A stretch of DNA of 54,920 nt from Chara braunii (GCA_003427395.1 BFEA01000024.1:1131707-1186626); one strand, 5' to 3'. Shown: positions 32,598-49,000, counted from the stretch's first letter. Notes: a model not told the origin generated them from the sequence alone. Made by a program: numbers and translations.

Positions 32598-34978
32598 GCA
32601 TATAGGAAGATGGGTGATTTTTTTTAATTTTTTTTTTTAATTTTTTTTTTCCTTTTTTCTTCCCTTTTTTTTTTCTCTTTTTCTTTGGCTTGAACTTGGA
32701 AAGGCAGGGGCGCGTTTTGTTTGGGAGCATAGACTGAACCGGGAAAAAAAAGGGTCCAACGACTCACGCCTAAAGCCATACAACCGACGGAGCTAGCCTG
32801 TAGAAGCACATGGCCTGTTTCACCTGTGTGCGGAGACCCACTCGCTCCGTGGGCTTTGGATTCGCTACACTGATATGACTACAGAGAGCCGCACAACACT
32901 CTTTGCTTCTGTTCTGCTCTTTGCGGAGTTCTCTGCTGGACCAATCAGGATTTTGCCAAAAATCACCATAGCATTCTCGACTGAGTTCTCGCTATCTTGC
33001 TCATTGGTCCCTCTTGGGATAGCAATCAGTTTTGCACCTGTCATAGCACTCACACTTGGCAAACGAGCACTGCATTGACTATCTGAACATGGCTGCACCA
33101 TTCAGCTTCGATGAGATGAATTTGCATCTGGCGGACGAGGGAGTTGTCAATGCGCGTGAGGAGGCACAACCAGAGGTGATGACTATCAAACGAATCATTG
33201 TGGCTCTCCTCCCTCTCCTCCTCCTCCTCCTCCTCCTCCTCCTTCTCCTTATCTCTCTCTCCCTCTCATTTCGATTATCTCGTACGCTCCCCCGAATCAT
33301 CCACCCTCTGATGACTTCGATAATGGTTCTCCACATATATTTGGCGTTATATCTTGTGCTATTATTTTGTATTCCTCTGACGAGCTAACCTATTGGCAAG
33401 GTTGGCGAAAAGCATGTTTAAGGGAGCATGCCAACACCCTAGCCAGACGTAACGACTGAGCTTTCACCTACCCTCTTTGTGGTAGAATGGTGATTGTTCC
33501 CATATGAGAGAACCAATGATTTCGTGAAACTTCGTGCTTATTTGATCTTTGTGATAACCCTTGCCTGATGATGTGCTTACCTTGTGTGTTCATGTTGCTT
33601 CGCTTGGGGTTTGGATGGTAATTAGATTTTTTTTTCGTTATAATTATATGCATGGGCCGGGTATGTCCTTTTGTTATGTTCGGGATGGGCAGCTGATGTG
33701 CGCAAGGAATACGCTCACTTGAAGGCCAAGCTGACAAGCAAGCTGAAGCACAGTTGCGGCATGGTTGTTGACGAATGATTAGTCACAGAGATTTCGGGAT
33801 CAAGAGTAGTTATGAAGCTTAACGTGTTAATTGGGGTTTTTTTGTGAATGTATTCGGGGAACAGGGATTGGGTGATGATTGTGGAGGAGTTAGTGAGCAA
33901 TTAATTGCAGAACAGCCTGGCGGCCTGCCATCGTAATGATCATGGAAATATAGGCGCCATGAGAGTAGTGCGTTCGGCTAACTGAGGCCACCTTGTTTTA
34001 CGTAGGGGCTTGGTGTTTCGTTCATTTTGTTTGGGCTTTGGTTACAAAAAATGGGGAATGGACTGGTAGATAGGATCTACACCGATGGGCTTTCAGAAAG
34101 ATTTTCTTGGAATAAAGCCATGAGTATATTAGGGTAGCTGGGATTTGGAATAAGTGCTGATGGCTATGGAGATGGTGAACATTTAATTGCAGAGCTACTT
34201 GATCGCCTGCCATCGTAATAATCAGGGGATCGTAGATGCTATGGGAGGAGAGCATTCAGCTAACTGAGGCCACCTTGGATCACGTAGACGCTTGTTTTTC
34301 ATCATTTTTTTCCTCGTTTTTTTCATCATTTTTTCATCATCCTTTTCACCAATTTTTTTGCATTGGTTACGGAGAAGGGAAATAATTTGTGAAGATAGGA
34401 TCTGCGCCGATGCATTCTTTCGATCATTGGCAGCTTATGCTTTCTTCCATTTCTTTTCGTTTCTTTTCTTTTCTTATAGGATAGGAGTGCATTTGGTTGA
34501 GCGATGCATGGGCTACTGAATGCGACTTGTTGCGATCATTTTTTTCCAATTCAGTAAACAATCGTGGATGTCGTGTGAGAATTTTCGTAATCTGTCTGCC
34601 TGATTGTTTGAAATCCTATGTATTCTGATGCAATACTACGTGAGTGCACCTTAAGGAGGTATGTTGATAGAAGCGGGGATGAAATGAGAGGAATGATTGT
34701 AATACGTGAGGTTCCTTCGGGGGAGCTTACCTTGTGAGGTGGCGATGAGTTAGAGCATGTATCTGTTACGTGCCGAGGCCTCTGTAACATGTGTTATCGC
34801 ACACATCTTCACACACACACACACACACACACACCAGTTAAATGCATCCTGGGCAGACTGTCGAGGTTCAACCTCCTGATAAGTCAGTAAAAGGCCGATG
34901 AAACAGTCTCACAAAGTCGCGTGTTTTTGAGTGTATAGCGAATATAACAACACACACACACACGCAGACACACACACA

Positions 34979-35021
<43 letters not shown>

Positions 35022-35133
35022 GACGACACATACACACATACACAAACACGCACACACACACACAGACACACAGGGAGACAAACACACACACACACACACA
35101 CGCACGCGACACACACACATACATACAGACTCT

Positions 35134-35204
<71 letters not shown>

Positions 35205-36973
35205 CCATCAGTCAAGTGCATCCTTGGCAGACTGTCGAGGTTCAACCTCGTGATAGGTCGGTGAAACTCCAACGAAACAGTCTGGCACATTCCGAAGTGG
35301 GGGGGTAGGGGGCTGGCCTGCAACTTTGAAAAATAACAACTACTCTACTCTGCTCTACTCTGCCTAAAACACTCTACTATACGACAGTCTACGACACTCT
35401 TCTCTATTGTACTCTACTCTTCTTTACTGTACTCTACTTTTCTCTCCTCTACTCTACTCTACTTTACTCTACTCTACTTTACTCTACTCTACTCTACTCT
35501 ACGACACTCTAATCTACTCTACTCTATTCTACGACACTTTATGATACTCTACTCCACTCTACTTTACTCTTTGACACTCTACGCCATTTTACACTACTCT
35601 ACTCTACTCTACTCTACTTTACTCTACTCTATTGTACCCTACTTTAGTTTACTCTACTCTACGACACTGTACTCTACTCTACTCTACTCTAATCTAATCT
35701 ACTCTATGACACTGTACTCTACTTTACTCTACTCTACTTTACTCTACTCTACTCTACTTGACTCTAGTGTATTGTACTTTACTCCACTTCACTCTACTGT
35801 AATATATTCTTCTCCACGACACTCTACTCTACTCTACTCTATGCACTTCACTCTACTCTACGACACTTCACTCTACTCTACGACGCTCTAGTCTACTTGA
35901 CTCCATCTATTACGCAATACTCTATGACAGTGTACTGTACTCTAGAGTCTCGTGGAAAGCCTTAGAGTACAGTGGAGTGTCGTAAAGTAGATTAAAGTAA
36001 AGTAGAGTAGAGTAGAGTAGAGTAAAGTGTCATGGAGTGTCGTACAGCAGAGTAGAATGTCGTAGAGTAGAGTAGAGTAGAATATCATAGAGTAGAGTAT
36101 TGTGTCATATAGTAGAGTAGAGTCTCAAAGAGTGTCATAGAGTAGAGTACGGTGTCATAGAGCAGAGTGTTGAATGGAATAGTAGAGTGTCTACTCTCTA
36201 TGAGAAGGGAAATGTTGACAAAAACCATAAGAACAGTAGAGTACGCTCTAGTCTACTCTCTACGACACTCTATGACACTCTACGACACCCTACTCTACTA
36301 TATGATAGTCAGGCGGGCGAGATTCATACAAAAAGAAGGGAAATGTCGACAAAAACCATAAGAACGGGCGAGATTCATATAGTACGCTCTAGTCTACTCT
36401 CTACGANGGCGGGCGAGATTCATACAAAAAGAAGGGAAATGTCGACAAAAACCATAAGAACGGGCGAGATTCATATAGTACGCTCTAGTCTACTCTCTAC
36501 GACACTCTACAACACCCTACTCTACTATATGATAGTCTGGCGGGCGAGATTCATACAAAAAGAAGGGAAATGTCGACAAAAACCATAAGAACGGATAGTT
36601 ATCCATAGAAAGTTACTTCATGCATTAGGTGTGATTCACGTTTCATATTGAAGCATGCGTCCGTGAGGAGGAAAGTGCATGTGAGGGCAAGATTCATACA
36701 ACAGGAAGGGGCAAGTCGACAAACGGTGCGAGGTAAAAAAGGAAGAAGAAGAAAATGAAAGCATGTAAAGCAGAAAAAAAACGGTAAGCGTGTGAATGCA
36801 TGATGATACATATGAAAGGATAATAAGTTCAGATGTTTGTAGAATTTTTTTTCATGCTTAGGTGTGAATCGCCCTTCGTATTGAATTATGTCTCCAAAAA
36901 GAGGACGGTGTTCGCGAGCGTAGGATTTATGCATAAAGAAGGGGAGAGAGAGAGGGAGAGAGGGAGAGGGAGG

Positions 36974-37004
<31 letters not shown>

Positions 37005-40000
37005 GAAGAGAGAGATAAAGAAAGAAAGGGAAATCGACAAAGGGTGCGAGGGAGTAAAGATAGAAGAATTAAACACGAGAAGTAGAGGAATCGAAAGGAA
37101 GTCAAGAGGAAAAAATGGGGAAACAAAAACCATGAGATTGCTGCAACCGAACGACAAAATGAGCAAACCATATTTTCACTCAAAGAAACAGTAATTTCAG
37201 GCATCGAACCGACGATTCAAGGCTCCATAAACGTTGAACATAAGCAGGAAACAAAAGTACCTAACACCATCACTCGATCATGAACACAACTCGACTGCAT
37301 TCCCAAAGCAAGATCCATGTAATATGGGATGTCAACCTCGACAACCATAGCAGGGAGGGTAGTGGAGATCCCTGAAGTGCTTTTCTGTCGCTGGCAACAT
37401 CTTCACGGCTTCATCAGAGAGTAACCCCTGCAATATTATTGTGCGTGTTTGGGTAGCGCAATGGGCGACGAGAGTGGCATGGTCTGCAACTGAAATAGGA
37501 ACGCGAGAAAATATAGGAAGGCAAGCATCGCAATGAAAGCAAGAAGCACGAATGCGAAAAATTTCAATTGCAACCTCTGCCCTTCCAGCCATCTCCTCCT
37601 GTTGCATCACCATATCAAGCAGCGCGAGCGTTCTGCAAAGTAACCAACATATTATTGTGCAAGGAAAGAAGTAAAAGAAACCCATGCCCTGTAAGGGTGC
37701 AAAGAGTCATGTGGTAAGCAAAAAGGCTCAAGAACGCAGAAAAGCAGCACGCAACAGTTGGTTAATCAAAACAACAATTGATTATACTGTTTCTTCGTCG
37801 GCGCTGATGATCCGATCCACCAACGCCGGATCCACCTGGAAGTCCATGGCCACTGGCACAATCCTTGTCGTTTGTCTTGTCGAGACTTTGGGCCCACCCC
37901 ACTCGCCTGAGCATATGAAACCGGGCAACCAAATGCAACAGATCTTCAACGGCTAATCCCAAAATACAACGCATGCATACTGAATGGATTGATGTAGACC
38001 TACACTTCATCCTCCTCTAAATAGCTCAGTCTATCGTCATCATCCGTGTAACGCGGCTTATTTTTTGCACGGTGGGAACCAGCGCGGAAAAAAAATAAGA
38101 AAAAAAAAAAAAAAGAAAAAAAAAAAAAAAAAAAAAAAGAGAGACGAGATGCCCTTGACAAGACTGATGAGTCCTTAGATCTAACAGGCTAACAACCCAT
38201 GCCTATCATAACGTCGGCTTGAAGCTAGGTGACACTTGCTTATCAGTGTGGCGGCTTATTCGTGGAGCCTTGTCATCATCCGAAGTACTTGCCCTCAACA
38301 GTCACATGTTTTTCGGCGTGGGATTGAAAAACTTCATACAGGTCATGCCTGATGAAAAAAAATAAAAAATAAAAAAATGAAGGAATGCAAACAAATGAGA
38401 AGATGATAAAAACCGAAGGAAACGAATCGAGAAAAAGAAAAGACACAGAAAAAAAAAAAAAAATGAACGACAAACGAAGAAAATCGGCAAGCTCGAAAGT
38501 CAAAAAAGGACGAAGGGTCACCACGTGCAGGATCCTCGCTAGGCCTCAGATCAATCACCGACTGTTCAAGGTTGAACCAAAATCCGTCACCCATGCGATG
38601 GCTTGGCGAGTTACGGGTCATGCATCCTAGCCTGGTCAAGAGAGAGTGTTTCTTAGGCCGAATCTCATTTCCCAAAGGGGGTGATTAGGTGAGTCACAAC
38701 GCAACCTTTAGCTATACACAATAGAGCTTATGCGACCAAGATCAGGGGAGGAGTCACAACATGGTCAGGTCGGTACATTTAAAAAAAGCAGGTCAATTGT
38801 GGCGATGCATACACCTTGAGGATTGATTCATATGTGTTCTCCATGTCAAGGTTTGATGAATGTCGTCGGTATTGTGCAAAGGTATATGATGAGGGTCATG
38901 CAACCGCTTTTCTGGACGTAACATTTTCGTATATCAACGAGGTGACTATTCTAGGACCTTGTGTGAAGAACGAAACGGAAGTGTTGTCGGGCATTCGAAA
39001 GTTTGTCAGGGAACACATTTGTGATATGGAAAAGGTCCTGCTGAAGTTAAAAAAGTATAGCCTCACTGCTAGCGGCGTCAAGTTACGATACTGTATGTGT
39101 GAGGAGATTCTTATGTGACGAAAGCGGTCGTCGGCCAGATTCTAAAAAGACTAATAAGATCTTAGAGTGACCAACTCCTTTCAAACCCATCACGGATGCA
39201 CGAAGCTTCCTTGAGACTTGCGGGTTTCACTACATTTTTATCCGAAGATTTGCAGCGAGGGTAGAGCGCTTGCAAAAATTAATGTGCAAAAACTGAGTTT
39301 GGGAATAAGGTTTGAAAGAGTAAGCGACGGTGGAGTATATTTAGGCGGAATTTCGACAGGGTCGACCGATCCTCGGTGTCCCTTGCTTTGACAACAAACC
39401 GAGTCGACCCTTCATTGTTGAAACGGATGCAGGACCCACGACTTTAGGTGGAGTGCTAGTCTAGAGAGACAAGAAAGGGCGAGAGCCGTCGTTGAGGTTC
39501 GAGAGTCAAACTTAGATCGTTGCCGAACGTAATTATTCACAATTCAAGAAAGAAAATCTTACGATGCTTCATTGTCTCTGGTTTTATGAAATTATGTGTC
39601 TGGGAGGCGATGCATTTTATGAGCGGATCCAACAACTTTGACCGAGTCGTTGAGAAATTATTCTCTATCGGATCCGACACTCGCTTGGTGACTGACAAAT
39701 ACTTGGATGTTTGATTTTGAGATCGAGCGTATATCTGACACTCATAACCGGGCACGGACTAAGTCGGATTGATTGAAACTCATCTAAGGATCATACCGAA
39801 TATTTGATTCCCCTGAACGGTTTTCTGGAGAATGAGGAGAACCAACTGAGTATTACTTTTATTAATTACTTGACAATGCTTCCTCACGGTCCGGAAGGTC
39901 TTTCTGGAACGCGCCAAATTCTTATCAGGTACGTCCGAAACTTGTGATGGAAAAACCACTTATTGAAGAGGACCCATGGAGGGAGAGGACTGAAAAACAA

Positions 40001-43000
40001 ATGATGAGTTTAACTCTTTCAGACTCAATCAGGCTTACAAACGAGTCTCATTGCGATCGAAGGAGGATACGGACAAATACACAAGGCCTCTGGAGTTTTC
40101 GGAGGTTTGTTATTTCTCGTAAATCCGTTGATCATTGAGGATCGCCTCAAATTCACAGTGAAAGAAGGATGGATTAGTGATTTACAACCAAGTGGAGAAA
40201 TTAATAGAGTGAGAAAATTGACAATGCATGAGAAAAAAATGGTTACAACACTGGAATGGGCAAGAATCAAAGTAGCGATGTACAACCAAGGGTAAAAAAA
40301 TCTCACCTCCAAGGCTTGAGAACTCAAATATCAAAGTAGCGATCTACAATGGAGTGTGAAAATGGACAATGCATGAGGAAAGGATAACCACAACACTAGA
40401 ATGAGGAAAAATCAAAGCAGCAATTTACAACCAAGTGAAGAAATGGACAAAACATGAAAAGAGAGTGAGGGAATTTCAATCCCAAACTTTAAAACTCTAA
40501 GATCAAAATAACGATTTACAATGGATAAAGGAAATTGGCAATAATAGAGTTAACCTCTAGTGGAGGAGCTTTTGACTACTTTACCTATACTTGGGATGTT
40601 AGTTATAGAGGGAAGAGAGAGGGAGAGGAGAAGAGAAGAAGGAGAGGGAGTGAAGGGGGGAGTGAGAAGAAAAAAAAAAAAAAAAAAAAAAAAACGAGAA
40701 AAGCAGAAAATGCAGAAGAAAAAGAGAAGGAGGAAAAAGTAAATAGAGGAAGAAGAAGAAGGATAAGAAGAAGAAGAAGAAGAAGCAGAAGCAAAAAAAG
40801 AAAAAAAGGAAGGTGATCAAGAAAGAGAGCACCTTCTCCTTTTCCCACTCACCGCCTCTTGTGTCTTGGTTTTGAAATGTCAACTTTGATGAAGTTTTCT
40901 CTTCCTTTGCATTTTTGTCCTTCTGGCTATGACTTCCTTTTTCCTAAATCCCTCATCCTTCTCCCTTCCTCAGTCTGTCTCTGACTATGGCAAACTCCTA
41001 TCACTAGGGCTATGGAGTCCTCCCCTCCACAATGGTTACGGGGATTACTAGCCTTCCTCTTTTCCTCACAGTCTAAGGGATATGGCGGATCACTCCCCTA
41101 GGCCGGCACCACCTATACTAGCCTCAGTAGCTCTCCTTCCTAGCCTAGAGTCTTCCTTACGCTCCCAAACTAGTAGCGGTTCACCTCCTCTCACTCCGAT
41201 TAAGTGTAGTGCTCTTTTGAGCTCATGCGGCCAGCATGTACATGCCTCATGCAAATGTGAGAGTGGCGGGCTGCTCCCCCAACTTATATAGGTTGGGCAC
41301 AACACTTCGGTCAGCCCATTGGCCTCTCCATGTGCCTCATGGTGCGAGATACCTCCAAGGCTTCCCCTCACTAGTAGGTCTCTCTCGGAGCACCTGAACC
41401 TCTTTTTGGTTAAGTACATGCAGTCCGACTGATTGGGACCAACTCGGACAACCTCTAGAGCCTCCACATACCTCATTTCATTTTTAAATGCCGCCCCTTG
41501 GGTCCGAATAATCGAGGGGGGGCCTTACTCGAACCCCCCTTTTTGGGTAGGTCGAGGTACTTTTTTGTACCTCGGTTCATTTTTTGCCTTGGATCTCAAT
41601 TAGATCCAAGGCTATGAATAATCCGAGCTACCCACAAGTGCCTCATGCTTCAGATTTAAGCCCCATGACACAATTTTTTAATTTTTGGTGCATATGGCCT
41701 CCATTTTTTGCCAAATGCAGTATTTCGTATTTTCCTTTCATTTGTTTCTTTCCATTTTGGGCTGCAAAGTCATTCTAGAGTTGGCTATAAAAAAAAAAGG
41801 TCATATTGTACCTTCCATGAGATCTGATATCAGATATTGTCAAGATAATGCCCCAAGGGCCTTATCTCTTCACTCCAGATTTGCTCCCACTAAATCCGGA
41901 GTGATGAGGTCACGTTAGGGACCTACCAGTTCGTATTGTGTCAGTCCCAACTGACCGACTCATTTTCCTCCACCTTTGTTTTACTATTCCTCAATTTTTC
42001 CTTATTTTCCTTTTCTTTTCTTTTATTTCTGATATGACAAGTGTCAAGCAGCTGCTGAGATTTTTTCTAGGTCGTAAATCTCGATGTAAATCAAGTTGTT
42101 GTTCGCTATTTATCGGATCACAATAATGAGACCCCCACACTCATAAAGGTTTCATTTTACCTCCGTTAGTCTCAACTTTGCGTCCTCCTTGCTCCGATTT
42201 TTCCTTTGCAGCCTATTTTCTACACAGTGTCCCTTGAGGTTCTATTTTTTCTTGTTTGACTAGCCTGAGATATCTCGGACTACAAGGTAGACCTTCTTTT
42301 TTTTTTTCTTTCTTCGTAACATTTTTCACCGCTAGATTTGAATCCTAACGGTGTGACTTGCTTTGTCTGCCCATCCTTTACGTTGGTCCACTTCCCTTGG
42401 GATGACTCAAGTCCCCACCACTCCTCTCATACTAGTCTCATTTTCTAGCCCCGCTGGTAGTCCCGCCGACACATGTTCCAATTTTAAACTAATTTTTACT
42501 TGGGTTCATCTAGTCTCCGACATCATTTCTCATGACGTCCCGTTTTTATTTGGGACTTCCTAGTCCCCGTCAGTCTCAATCTTACTTTTAAATGCGCCCC
42601 AAGCGTGCCTAATATTTTCGGTCGCTAGATCTTCATCTCATTGTTGCTTTTTACTACCTCCACTTACCCTATGTTTGACACACTTCTTTCTAGTGTCTTG
42701 AGCATGCCAAGCAGCCAAGGCTCATTTTCCTTTGGCCTTGGCACCCCCATGTAGTCCGTTAATTCCCGGGGTGCAATACTGGTCCTTTTTTCTAGTTTCA
42801 TTGCCCCCATTCTTGCCCCAAACTGAAACAAAATTAAGCGACACCTTTCCAAGTGCATCCGAGCTCAATATTGGCTCTGGAAACACTTAAAACATGTGTC
42901 CTCCTCTCCTCTTACAATCCGTTGTATCTCGGTTGCAAAAAGTATTGATTTTCTTTGATTTTTTCAAGAAAATCAATAGAAAATCAAGATACTTTGTGAC

Positions 43001-46000
43001 TGATTCTCCCTAGGATGAATCTGATCACAAATGTATGTCTCAAGCTGTGTAGCATCGTGTTCGGGTTCGGTCACCGAACCCAAACGTTCGGGACCAAACG
43101 TGAACGAGTGTCAAAACTCTTCGAACGCGAACATAAGAAAAAATAAAACAATTCTTAGAAAAATCTGAAAAAAATATTTGTTATGTAAAATAATAATACA
43201 AATAACTTTTGCCTCATATGCTCAAAATCGTAAGCAAACTCGAGTTAAAAATCAGAAACAATTTTGTTTTTTTTTCTTAATTATGTTCGGCCAAACACGT
43301 TCGGAGGTGTTCGGCCGAACACCCGAACATGTTCAAACGTTCGGAAAAGTTCCGAACATGTTCGGTGTGCTACACAACTCTCAAGTGACCATTTTTTTCC
43401 ATTATTGTTCCTTTTTATTCTTCTTTTCTTTTCTCTTTTCTGTTTCCCCACAAATTTCGGACAGTGTGTCAGTCCTTACGGGCAACCAACTCCCTCCCTC
43501 CTTCTCCCCCTCTTTTATCTTTTTCTTCCTTTTTTTTCTCTCCTTTTTTTTTTCTTTTTCTTTTAGTTTCTGACATGACAAATGTCAACTAGTTGCTGAG
43601 GTTTTTTCTAGATCATGGATCTTCATCTAGGCCGAGATCATGCTCAAGGGGCAGTTCGTTATTTCTCGCACTGCAATTATGGCACCCCTATACTCATGGG
43701 AGCCTCATTTTGTGACCGTTAACTCCAAACTGTGGTCCCCTTTACCCCGATTCTTTCTTGGTAGTTTATTTCTCTCATAAAGTCTCTCAAGACTCGAATT
43801 TTCGAGATATCTCGAACTGCAATCTACACCCCCCTTCCTCATTTTCATCATTTTTTTGCCTCCTACGACTCTCCCACTTGGTCTCACTAGTGTTTGCACT
43901 AGTGGTGCTAATATTTTGAGTCGTTAGATCTTGATATTGAGGACGCATCTCTCTTTGATTATTCAGTTCTCATTATGTCCCCATAGTTTTTTTAGGATAG
44001 TCTTCGATACTTGTTTCGTACTAGTCCCCGACAGTAGTCTCGTTGGTGGTCCTGCCGGTTCCGATGCCAATTTGTGATTATTTTTATTTGAACCCACGTG
44101 GTTCCCGATACTACCCCCTCCATGTCTTCCCAATTTTATTTGGGACTCGCTTATCCTCGACATTCCCAATTTTCTCCTCCCCATGTATCTCAAATGTGTC
44201 AAATATTCTTGGTCGCGTGATCTTGATCTCGCGGTCGCCGTTCACCACCGTATTTTGGACCTCATGCTTGAGGCTCTCCTTTTTAGTTCCTTGCGGCCGT
44301 CAAGGCGCACTTGTCATGGCATTGGCACTCCCTTACAACTCGTTACATCTCAGAGTGCGATGGTGACCTTTTTTCTAGTCGCATTGTCCTCATAAATGCC
44401 TCAATCTGAAACAAAATGAAGCAAGACATCCCCAAGTGCATCCAAACTCACTATTAGTTTCGGATATACTTGAAACATGTGTTTACTTTACTTTTTGTGA
44501 TCCATTGCATCACGACCTACATCCTTCTTAATTTAACTTTATTTTCTCTCAAAAAATCAAGAAAATCAAGATATTTTATCACCGTTTCATCCTATGATGC
44601 ATTCGTTCATAAAAATGTAAAGAAGACTAGAACATGCGTTTTCTTTCGCTCTAGGTGTTCGTTTTTTTTTTGTTTTTGTCCCAACTATATTTAGACTTGA
44701 TGAAGTCTTGTTCAAGATACTTAGGTCTCTTTTGTGTAGGGGGCAAGCAGACCATAATGTGGTGGGTTGCCCTTTTCCCACTCCCACACTCTCCTATCTC
44801 TCTCATTCTCCCTCTAGGCCATTATCTTCTCACCTTTGTTGTCCGTTTTATTCAGGATCACACTAGAACCTCATTTCTCAGGTTCAGCGTACCTAGGCAC
44901 TCCACAGTTAAGGCCCTTGTGATCCGTTGTATGCTTCTGGAGTCCCTTCTCAATTTCAAGGCCTAGAAGCCTCAAAATTGAGACTCTATTTTTTTTTTTC
45001 TAACTTTTTCATTTTGGCCCCCAAGAACCACTTATTTTTCCGATTGTCCGTGCTTGGACACTTATTTAAATGACACTTGCTAGTCCTTTTGTCCCCTTCC
45101 TGCTTGTTTCATAGCCCTTAGGCTTTTCTCACGCCATATTCAAGTGCCCCCCTCGACCGCACGTTATGGTTTCATATGCTGACACCAATGCGCTATTTTT
45201 CTTGGTGTCGTTGAACCCCTCCTTCCAGTACTTAGCATCTGGGTACATTTGGGTATTTCCTGACGGTCCTCCTTCTTCAAAGAGGAGGGCCGCCTTTATT
45301 TTTTTCCTGTAGCATTTTATCGGCTGCAACTTTGCGGTCTATTCCCGGTCCTAAGGCTCAGGAGGTCTCGGGCCCCCTTTGGGTCCTTGGCGTCGATATT
45401 CCTGCCTTAGTCCTTCATCCTTTCTCTCTCTCGCCTCCTTCATTCTGGATTCCTCTGCCATGCACATCTTAGCCATATATCATGTCTCAAGGGTCGGGAC
45501 TTGATTCAGGAACCAAAGGTCCCGACAACATGTTGTTAACCCTACAACACCTCCTCCTTTCCCTTTGCCCTCCCCTGAAAACAGGAAGGGCAATTGGCAG
45601 TTTGGCAGAGGTAGGTATTCTACTCTCCAAACTTTTGTTTCTCCCTCCCTCTCTCTCAACCTCCTAACTCCCCTTTCCATTCACGCGCTGCGATTCAGAC
45701 CACAGAATCTCTGATCCCACGACCTCAAATATCCTCCTCGAACTGAAGTGGGAGCTCGTTGTGCAGCCGTTTTGCTCTCACACAATTAAAATGGTTGTAT
45801 TCACGCCACGAAGCACAGTTGCCTCGTTTCCGTTTCCTCCCCTTCCCTTTTTTTTTTTTCCCTTTTTTTTCCCCTTACCTTTAACTGTTGCCTCAACAGC
45901 TCGTCCTTGCTGTTGCATCACCGTCTGACCTGCCCGTTTGTCTTCCAAGGCAACCTACAGGCAACTACTAAAATGCAGACTAGGTTTAAAAACCCGCTTT

Positions 46001-49000
46001 TTTCGCACACTCCTCCTTGCACTATCTACCTCCAACGGCATAGCCGTGGGAACATCCTTAACTTGTTAGGGTACAACCTCCACTTCGAGTCCAGTCGGGA
46101 TGTGGAGAGGCAGGCTCGTTTGCGCAACAAGGAGTCTTGCCCTGCTACTCAGGAACGGTGCCCCCCCTCCTTCCGGAAGTGGATTTTACGCGAGAACATG
46201 GAAAGTTAAACCGTCATGATTTTTGTCTTTTGTGGATATGGTATGTGGTGGAGTGTGACGCCTGTTGCCCTAACAACGACACCCACTTCTCTACCAACAA
46301 GAAAAGGGGGAGGGAGAGAAATCCAAAGAACGAAAAAAAAAACTAAAGAAAGGGGAAAAGAAAACGAAAAAACTTATCAGATTTCGGTGTGGTTGCCCGT
46401 TTAAATGGGCGCGTGGTACCACTTGAGGGGACTCTAACTTCTAACTGCTTCACTTGGCGCCCGGTTCTTCTTTTCTTTTTGAAAGTCGTTGGCATAAGCC
46501 AACTGCCTTTGTTTCCACTGCCACGGCCTAGTTGGAACGCCCACAAACTTTTGAAATATAGACCTAAGTTTAATTCCCCATCGGATTCAAAAAACTAATT
46601 GGACTGTTCTTTAATTTATGCATGTCATCCTTGTGCAGGGGCCATGCTATCTACGCGACCGATTTCAGTCGTGTGGCTTGGATGCTCATGCGGTCGAAAT
46701 AGACCGCACCATACTACTTCCAAACGGGCTGCTCCAAAGGAGCTCGCCCACGTTGCGCGCTATCGAGCTCGATCCTGTTATCCACTGGGTGAGAGTTTGG
46801 TACGTCAACCTACAGGGCGAGCTTATTTTTCACGTCAAACAGGAATCACCCTTTAATTTGAAGAGGTTCATCCAAGGCAGGTGCCCAACCCATGGCCTAC
46901 CAGGCTTCGCTTGCCTTTGCTACTCAAACAGTTGGTCGCAGCCCCCCGGACCAGACGCGTACACATCCTATAGAGCAGATGGCAAACTCTTTAATACTTC
47001 AACGCGGGTTTGAGCCCCGGGGAGGACGATTCTTAGAACGGATGGCTCAGAATCCCCGCGCTTTCGCGCCATGGCCACACATGCAATGCGACTGCCCTTT
47101 TTGTTTTGCCACTTAAACCCTGAATCGCGCAGCTATTAAGTTCTATAATTTCAAATCTAACTTTTCAAGTGGCCGCATGCTTTTGCGACTTTGGCCAATG
47201 TGGAGAGTGATTGATTATTTCAACGATTCTCGTTGTCGATTCTGTGGGTAGCAGTTATCCAAACTTTTAGGTGAAACGTTTTAGCCTCTCGGTCGTAGGT
47301 CTGGTCTGAATAGACTTTGGCAAACCTTAATCCCATCAAGTCAAATCCTTCAGGTAAAATCTCACTAACATGTCGCACGACACCTGATATTGAAAACACG
47401 CGACAGATACCCTTGTCAGGGTTTCTGCCACAACAACGTTCTCGGGCCTCGTTGAATGACTTCCACGTCATTCACTCTGCTATAACAAAATATATTTCAA
47501 TATACAACCATCTTAATATTTCTGAAACATTCATTATAGCCCAAACGAAGAAAAAGTCGAGCACATACTTAACCCAATAACGTTTGCTCACATCAGTTGG
47601 AATGACATCAGACGTAATATTTGACAACTTCAAAGCAGAGGATTCTCATTTGGATAGTCCCAACACCATCCCACTGTGATCACTCAAAACTTAATTTAGT
47701 CTCTTAAAATGGTATTCGAAGCCCTCCAACTAGATTCAAAATATCACCCAGTTGATTGATACCCTCATATGTGTTCATTTGGTGGAAATTCCTTGTTGTC
47801 GGTCATTAAACCTAGGTCTCTCGGATTCATGGGGATGCATTTTGCCACACCTCGACGCCAAGAAGCGTCCCCAAAAGTTAAACATGAACCTCCAATGTAC
47901 ACGAGGATACGAACACTTGACTATAGCTAGAAAAATCAAGTAAACGAAAAAAGAAGGCTCTGTATGTTCTGTTATCTGAAGACTCGTATTATCCTATATC
48001 TCAAATGCGTCAGGATTAACCTCTGACAGGTGTTTCGAAATTTAACTATTATAGGAGAAATCATTCATTCAAGTGCTTCTTTATCCTCTCATAATTTATA
48101 CATTTGTGCAAGTCCTCCCTTAATACTCATCAAACATGTTATGTTTGGTCCTTCCGAACTTCATGTGATGAGCGTCGAGCAGTGGTGTAATCCTTTCTAA
48201 AGCCATAACATCTCTACCTCAAACCCCACTTTAGATTCGAGTCTCACCACTTTCTCTCTGATTTTAGTATCACAATTTTTTCATCCTTCCGCCAGTAGGG
48301 TAGAACAACCTTTTCCCACGCACCTGAAGGTTGGTTGGACCCTGGTCGTAAGGATAAGGTGACCCTGTTCACCTCAAAGTTAGGTGACCAGACTTATCGC
48401 TGCAACGAATCGTAGTCACCTATCATACCCGCAACGTCCTTAGACTAACAAGATTGCAACCCCTTCCTCCCTTTTGACAGTAGTGTAGTCGCCCCTTTCG
48501 ACAAGGAAGGTGACATCATTCCGCTATGGATCAGGGGCACAGTTCCGGCACGAACCTCATTACCGTATATCGGGGTTCATATTTTCTCATAAATTGTCAT
48601 AACATTAGACGAAATAAAGTATCATGGTTATAACTTAAATAAGCAATTAAAACGTATGCATTCTTAATAGTTGCACATCGTTTTAGAAGCCATGCGCCTC
48701 AAGCCACATATCACTTTCTCATAACTCTTACAACACCAAAATAAAGACATTGACTCATGAAAGACAATTCAAATGATAACAGTAAACCACTCATGAAGGA
48801 GCATTAAAAAAAAAAAAAAAAATGCAAGAAACAAAAACAATATTCAATATCAAGAGTTCAAAAGTGTCACCTTTCGAAATACATCAACTCATTAAATTAA
48901 TCAGTTGTGCTCACTCACAAAGAAAAGGATTATCTTTGACAACAAATTCATAACACTTGATATATCCGACTCAACGGTAGGAAACAAAAAAAATCATAAA